Source of the DNA: Tetragonia tetragonoides
Lineage: Eukaryota > Streptophyta > Magnoliopsida > Caryophyllales > Aizoaceae
Assembly: GCA_038025085.1 (NCBI GenBank)
Contig: CM076147.1
Span: forward strand, 9,334,001 to 9,398,000
Reading direction: 5' to 3'
Length of the DNA: 64,000 nucleotides
Both the position numbers and the translations under genes were made by a program. How positions within the stretch are numbered: position 1 is the first letter of the stretch; the number at the start of each line of letters is the position of its first letter. Under the pieces are notes generated by a model. That model saw nothing but the letters and a program-made list of their open reading frames with translations, searched no databases and was not told the origin of the DNA. Shown one piece after another: positions 58,101-64,000 of this stretch.

Positions 58101-60929
58101 TGTAATACCCTGTATTATTATTCATTTTAGAATAATAATTACTTAAAAAGAAAATGCAGTTTTGGATTTATATGAATTAAAATGGCTAATTAATGTTTGG
58201 GTTTTATTTTGGATCTAATTAGTTAATTGGGACAAAACTAATTAAGCAATTTGGGCTTATTATTTTCGGAATGGTCGAAAAGAATAAAGGCCTAATTGAG
58301 GCCATTAATTTTGGCCCTTGGCCGATATTATGGGGCAAAAATCAGCTTTTTATTTTGTAAAATCTTTTCCAAAAAAGAGTTTATTTTGGGAGAGTTGACC
58401 AGTTGGTAGTTTAGGAATTTAGAGGAGATAAGGAAGGAGTAGAATTAGGGATTTAGTTTCCTAATTGGACTCAACTTTCTCACTCATCAACTTAACCTAG
58501 ACAAAACAAAAAAAGTCACTCACTCTCTTTTTCTCTCACATGTTCGACCGACTAGCACAAGGGGAAGAAGAAAGAAATTCCACTCTTTCACAATTCATCC
58601 TCTTGTCCAAGTTTGATCCTTTTTGATTCCAAGTTAGTGTTTTATTGCTTTTTGATTATTAAAAGTGTATTCTTGATTGAAATTCGTATATGAACCCTAG
58701 TTTGTTAATGAGCAAACCTTAATTTGATATTTTGACCTAGGGTTGCTAGATTCTACTATTTTGCATGTTAGAATCATGATTAGGGTTGGGTTTGATGTTT
58801 TTATTGAATTTGAATCAAAGGTTGAGTTTAAAGATTGAATCTTGTGATTTTATTAAATCTGAAAATCTATTAATTATTCAGGTTTAATTTAGATTTGGAT
58901 TTGGTAAATTGATTAACAAAAAAAAAAAAAAGGGATTTGGACCGTGCAACACGGCAGGGCCGTGTGCTGCGTACGGCAGCTTCCTGCCGTGGTGCAGTAG
59001 CGGCGGCTGCTCGGCGCCACAAGCCGCCACTGGCGGTGGTCAGCGGTGGTGATGGGTGGTGTTTTGGTGGTTTGACTTGTTGACTTTAATTAGGGTTTAT
59101 GGAAAGTTTTCTTATTTGGCTTTTTAATGTTTGTTTGAAAAGTCTTTTGAGCATGCATGAGTAATTAAATTCCAGCAACTTAATAATTTAAGTTTAGGGT
59201 GCTAAACCATCTTTAAAGTTTAATTAAAAGGTTTAGAGGTCAAAGTATTGACTATTGGTTTATTGTGGATTTGTTAGGACCCATTGATCGCACGTGAACG
59301 TAAGGAGCTTACGTTAGATTGTCGTGACTTGGCTTTTTGCTAAAGGTTATTCATGTCTAAACGAATTATGTAATTCATTGTTAGTAATTGCATGTCTAGT
59401 ATTGGATTGAGAATGATAATTCATATTTGGACTTGAGGCAAGGAATAATTATTGTTTATTTCCTTATGATAATTCGTATAGAATTATTTGATAGTGAATG
59501 CATGTTGATCAATGTTGGAAATTGACTTTGTATAGCAATGTCTACTTGTGGGATTCATGTTATATGATAATACATGTTAATCTTTGTAATTACTTGGAGT
59601 AATTATTGTGATATTGGACTAAAGATATATTAATATTTGTTCAATTGGATATAGCCTATCGCTATTTGGATCATGTTTGTAAGCATGTTGTGTCAATAAG
59701 TTAATGTGATTTTGACTATTGATTTGGTAAACAATATTGAAAGCCTGAAAAAGGTATATTGTTAGGTGGTTGTGAATAGGGTGTTGATGCTCATTCATGT
59801 GTTATTGCCATCTGATTTGTTAAGTTAATTTGTTCATCTTATAACTGTGGGTAGTTACTTGAGATGCCAAGATATGTGTATTACTTGTTATGTGATCACC
59901 ATATTAAAATGAATTGAGAGTTAAGATTTCTTTGGTAATGGATCCACCGAAGGATGCGAATGGGAATTGTTATTGAGATATATTGGACAGGTCTATGTCT
60001 GCGAGTCGTAGCCCCAATGTAGTACTTGTATCCATATATGATGATTGGGCAAGTAAGTTTTGTGGATGAAACAGTTCTTCTTGTAAACCTAAGGGTTGAG
60101 AGAGGGTATGCATACTTGAGAACATTTGAAGTACTTCGGGAGTCATCTGTACTCCGGGACGGTTGATCCCTCTTTTTGCCAATGTGCACGGGACTAATAT
60201 CCTATTGAATCGACTGCGGTTGGTTTGACAATTTATGCGATTCTCTTCTCTCTAATGAACTTGGCTAATGGTTGATAATAAATATTGGATTTATTATTTG
60301 GTGTTGATGTGTGTTTTTAATTTAAAGCATGATGTCTTTTATTTTCTTAAAGCATGATTATTTATTTTATTAAGCATGTTGGCTTAACTTGGAGATTTAA
60401 ATGGACTATGTGGTTTTGAATTACTTAGCGTAGCTGATTGGTTGTTTTCCTTTCTACTTGTGTTTGTTGTTCATTTCTTTTCAATGATGGGCCTATGATG
60501 AACCTATGTGGAACTCGTCTATATGGGGGGAGTAGATTGACAGGATTTGAAGCTCGTGGTTGAGGGCTAGGGAAGGCGACTGAAGAAGATTGTACATCTT
60601 TTAAGAACAATTTATTTTTATTGTTTAGATTTTGGATGGTGTATTATTAGGATCTTTTATTGTAATGAGATTAATTCTCTTGCATGAGAATTGATAGTTT
60701 AATATTTCTTTACTCATATGGTTTATTTGTTTAAGTCTAGTTTTGGAAAGATAGTTATTATTTAATTATCTGTTATGCGTTGCTGGGATAAAAACATTTT
60801 GTTTCTTTCTAGCCTTGTATCTAATTTGAACATTAAATACGGCAGTAACGCTTTGAATTTCTAGGGGTTTTCCGCTGCAACTCGTGATTTTAAATGGTTT
60901 TAAATTAGACGAAAATTCGGGGTGTTACA
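58101..60929 (+). repeat. 5' LTR of the non-autonomous element (2829 bp)
   Basis: TGTAATACCC...GGGGTGTTACA. The last ~810 bp match 62065-62872 closely. A GC-rich patch near 58940-59050 stands out from the AT-rich surroundings. The minus-strand open frames at 59896-60189 are not supported as genes. Confidence 0.88.
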
Positions 60930-60932
60930 AGT

Positions 60933-60944
60933 TGGTATCAGAGC
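60933..60944 (+). other. Primer binding site of the non-autonomous element
   Basis: TGGTATCAGAGC, 3 bases after the LTR end; initiator tRNA-Met type. Confidence 0.9.
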
Positions 60945-61145
60945 GTATGTTATTATCCCTAATATACGTTTTGAATTGTAAAGTATGTCATTAAGACATG
61001 TTTATTAGGATGAAAACTTAAATAGACTTAAGTTATGTGAATAAAAACTTTGTAAGCCGAAATGAGTTGATTTGTTTCTTTTACTTGTTTTGGTATTATT
61101 TGAAGTACTCGAGTGAAGTACTAACGTGTTGTTTCTCGCGTGCAG

Positions 61146-61951
61146 ATGGTAAAGCGTGAACGACGCGTTACTCCTGAGGATCCAAGGGATCTCCGTTATG
61201 AGGGAGGCCGCTTGGAGGAATACTTTGACCTTGTACGAGAAGTGTTCATGCAATACAATGAGCGTTATGGTGTTCAATCGCCTTTGCGCTTAGATAAGAT
61301 GAAGGCCTTCTACTTCATCAAAAGCTTTGGCTATACGACTGCAAAGTGGCGCCGATTTCACAACGATTGGCTAGTGGACTAGGAGATGAAGAATGATAGG
61401 GGCTAACCCTACCTGGAGACATTGGAGACCTTGATCACGTGGGCATACACGTGGGACGAGGAGCATCCAGATATGCTTAGAGATCCTTACGAATTGTTCG
61501 TGGAAAATGCTGAAGGGTACGATCCTTTACTAGAGGTGGACGACCCAATGACTCCTGAGGAGGCACAATCTGATCTAGATAGTGCACTTGCGTTCGAAAA
61601 GACGTACTTTGCCAAGGAGACCGAGAAGGTCGCTGTCGAGGTCGAGGAGGAGGCTTCGCCCCATATTCCTGAGGTTCCTATAAGGTCATCTAGACCTAGC
61701 GCTGTTAGAGATTGGCTCATAGGCTTGAATGGCAAGCCAATGAGCCAAGGACCCCTACTGAGGAGGATGAGGAGCCAGAAGAAGATGAGGAGCCTATGGA
61801 AGAGGAGGAGATGGACGAAGTCCAAGTGACACATGTGTGTCGCTATCCTTTGAGGAACCGCGAGAGGAGCGTGATTCTTAGTTTTATTGGAGTAAACTAT
61901 TTGAGACTTAATTGGGGCCTGCGACCCATTTATTTTTTACATTATGTTTAG
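61146..61951 (+). pseudogene. Sole ORF of the non-autonomous LTR element (unrecognised)
   Basis: ATG at 61146 opens MVKRERRVTPEDPRDLRYEG, then LEEYFDLVREVFMQY, DKMKAFYFIKSFGY and KWRRFHNDWLVD. Stops occur at 61380-61382 and near 61404, after which the frame continues (ITWAYTWDEEHPDML) and a frameshift near 61715 leads to a Glu-rich end (TPTEEDEEPEEDEEPMEEEE) closing near 61951. In all about 265 codons. No known domain. Its position after the PBS, its MV[KR] start, and a faint EY...VF...K[AV][FY]..[IL][KR][ST]F pattern shared with 56164-56832 suggest it belongs with the extra ORFs of Gypsy-1 and Gypsy-2. That relation is a hypothesis. Confidence 0.5.
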
Positions 61952-62064
61952 AATGTTAAATTTTACTTTATTCATGCTATTTTGAGGCTTGGGTTGGCAA
62001 GCAGTCAATTTTGAAAACAAATACTTGACTATTTGATTTATGAGATGAAATTTTTGTTACTTAG

Positions 62065-62872
62065 GAACATTTGAAGTACTTCGGGAGTCATCTATACTCC
62101 GGGACGGTTGATCCCTCTTTTTGCCAATGTGCACGGGACTAATATCCTATTGAATCGACTGCGGTTGGTTTGACAATTCATGCGATTCTCTTCTCTCTAA
62201 TGAACTTGACTAATGGTTAATAATAAATATTGGATTTATTATTTGGTGTTGATGTGTGTCTTTAATTTAAAGCGTGATGTCTTTTATTTTCTTAAAGCAT
62301 GATTATTTATTTTATTAAGCATGTTGTCTTAACTTGGAGATTTAAATGGACTATGTCGTTATGAATTACTCAGTGTAGCTGATTGATTGTTTTCCTTTCT
62401 ACTTGTGTTTGTTGTCCATTTCTCTTCAATGATGGGCCTATGATGAACCTATATGGAATTCGTCTATATGGGGGAGTAGATTGACAGGATTTGTAGCTCG
62501 TGGTTGAGAGCTAGGGAAGGCGACTGAAGAAGATTGTATATCTTCTAAGAACAATTTATTTTTATTGTTTAGATTTTGGATGGTGTATTATTGGGATCTT
62601 TATTGTAATGAGATTAATTCTCTTGCATGAGAATTAATAGTTTAATATTTCTTTACTCATTTGTTTTATTTGTTTAAGTCTAGTTTTGGAAAGATAGTTA
62701 TTATTTAATTATCTATTATGCGTTGTTGGGATATAAACATTTTGTTTCTTTCTAGCATTGTATTTAATTTGAACATTAAATACGGCGGTGACGCTTCGAC
62801 ATTCTAGGGTTTTTCCGTTGCAACTCGTGATTTTAAATGATTTTAAATTAGACAAAAATTCGGGGTGTTACA
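62065..62872 (+). repeat. 3' LTR fragment of the non-autonomous element
   Basis: Begins GAACATTTGAAGTACTTC and matches the 5' LTR from 60120 to its end. Confidence 0.88.
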
Positions 62873-63394
62873 AAATCGGTCATATTCATCTCAATAAGTT
62901 TAATCATATTTTGGCATTATCTCATCATTTGTCCATTCGGTTATCATACAATACATGTCTCCTGAACTTGTTTTATTTCACAATAATTTCATAATCGCAC
63001 ACTTATCATTCGATCATCATCATCAGCCAACATTGAAAATATATATTATATATATATATATATAATCATAAATCTTTATTAAATTATTATCATTATTTGG
63101 TATCAATTCGGTCACTAAGTGTACATGCATAATCATAATATCATCGATCATCACACATATATAAACATAACTATAACTTCACATGCAAATATCAAATAAG
63201 TATTATCAATCAATCTATAACCCATTCGGCCATCATCACCTATTTATACCCATAATCATAATGCTTTTAATAATTAAATTAATCTCTATATAAACATCAA
63301 GCAAATCTCAACATCTAAATCATAGCCCATTCGGTCAAGTCACAATTCACGATCGACTTCATCACTTCATAACATACTCATAATCACATATATA

Positions 63395-64000
63395 CTAGGA
63401 CTTTACCCATGCTATGCACGGGTGACCCATATATCTCTATATTTTTATGTTTAAATAATGTTTTGGATTTTTAAGAATTATACATAGGTATATAAAGAAT
63501 AATGAAAAATAGTAATTGGTCGAAATGTTACACATGTCATACCACTCATCATTCTCCGATTAAAAAATAAAATAATATCTATCAATTGTCAGTCAACTTG
63601 CAATTATACATCATAAAGTGTAATTTAATAAATTGTCACTCCAAATGTGACCAATGTCATTATATTTAAGCATATCCTAAATAAAATTTATGTCTAACCT
63701 GTATTTATAATTCCTTCATATAAAACGTAATTAAATATTTAATTCTTGTAATATTAACAATGATTATCCCCACAAATAATAGTCAATTTTCACATAGTCT
63801 ACACTAATACCAACGGATATGATTCTTGTTATTAAACAACCATCAAGTTTGGTTAGACTGGCCCTTGATGTGTATTTCAGTATAAGGAATCTAAAAGTTA
63901 AAAGACTTACCTTCTTTTAATTGGAAAAGGGGAAAGAATATGTATTTCATAAAAATGTGACACATGCACGTTACTAGCTCTTATACCCACAACTATATAA
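63395..64000 (-). mobile_element. Helitron 3' end inserted in the Gypsy-2 LTR
   Basis: The LTR match stops after CACATATATA, and the insert begins CTAGGACTTTA, followed by CCCATGCTATGCACGGG (an 8-bp-class hairpin with one mismatch). On minus this is hairpin, spacer, CTAG, then host T. The insert runs past the window end. A second CTAG at about 63974 could be another end but has no complete hairpin in view. No RepHel coding sequence is visible. Confidence 0.65.

Larger units (their letters stand above)
58101..62872 (+). mobile_element. Non-autonomous LTR retrotransposon with truncated 3' LTR
   Basis: The target duplication AAATC (58096-58100 and 62873-62877) interrupts the Gypsy-2 LTR exactly where the other LTR copy is continuous (near 40620). 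It has a 5' LTR (58101-60929), a PBS (60933-60944), one ORF region (61146-61951) and only the last ~808 bp of the 3' LTR (62065-62872). No gag, protease, RT or integrase is present. The 3' LTR has lost about 2 kb together with any PPT, by a deletion that left both outer ends intact. LARD-like, with the oddity of carrying an ORF. Confidence 0.88.
57048..64000 (-). repeat. Gypsy-2 5' LTR, split and running off the window
   Basis: On plus it starts TGTAACGCCCCGG and matches the 3' LTR (39595-43171) over 57048-58100 and 62873-63394. It is split by an LTR element (58101-62872) and a Helitron (63395 on). Scattered substitutions and a 24-bp indel near 57845 separate the two LTRs. The matching region for the rest is beyond the window. 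Confidence 0.9.

Noticed and set aside
59896..60189. Minus-strand ORFs of 97 and 70 codons
   Set aside because: They lie in the LTR of the non-autonomous element; the matching part in the 3' LTR fragment does not preserve them, and no homology is seen.

Overview
This is a stretch of a flowering-plant (probably eudicot) nuclear genome. The evidence is a spliced plant-type EH-domain gene, an AT-rich background, plant-type Copia, chromovirus Gypsy and L1-type LINE elements, a CACTA transposon, Stowaway-like and Helitron-like elements, and PBS sites complementary to initiator tRNA-Met. The species cannot be named from the sequence. No prokaryotic genes, CRISPR arrays, rRNA genes or tRNA genes were seen.

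Layout. (1) Positions 1-7000 hold small mobile elements and no host gene: a 5'-truncated LINE with a 17-bp target duplication (526-810), a DNA element with long terminal inverted repeats (about 1449-5258) into which a gag-protease-only Copia element has inserted (2039-4425, TSD TTTAC), a fold-back element with a 21-bp tandem array (4761-5037), and a hAT-like non-autonomous element with an 8-bp TSD (5557-6212). (2) Positions 7071-19791, minus strand, hold the only host gene found: a 13-exon gene for an EH-domain endocytic protein of the AtEH1/Pan1 type (1108 residues, all junctions in frame). Its introns hold LINE and SINE relics. (3) Positions 20130-21560, upstream of that gene, hold a tandem cluster of Helitron 3' ends. 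(4) Positions 23408-64000 are one continuous nest of transposable elements.

The nest, from oldest to youngest. A chromovirus-type Gypsy on + (Gypsy-1, LTRs 23408-26069 and 32804-35210) has a LINE in its 3' LTR (35211-39594). The LINE is cut by a second chromovirus on - (Gypsy-2, 39595 to beyond the window, LTRs about 3.6 kb). Gypsy-2 carries a CACTA transposon (46747-54701, TSD TTA) between gag and protease. The CACTA carries a nearly pristine Copia element (49068-53883, TSD AAAAT, one uninterrupted 1363-codon polyprotein, LTRs differing at 2 of 316 positions). Gypsy-2's other LTR is further split by a non-autonomous LTR element (58101-62872, TSD AAATC) and a Helitron (from 63395).

The most unusual content is an extra, unrecognised open reading frame upstream of gag in both chromoviruses (26272-27224 on +; 56164-56832 on -). 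It shares a P-x-[IV]-x-P-W-[LM] core and a later W...[VI]L[VI]P pattern by eye. A possibly related ORF is the only coding capacity of the non-autonomous element (61146-61951). Most other TE coding regions carry frameshifts and stops; the nested Copia is the one element that looks capable of activity.
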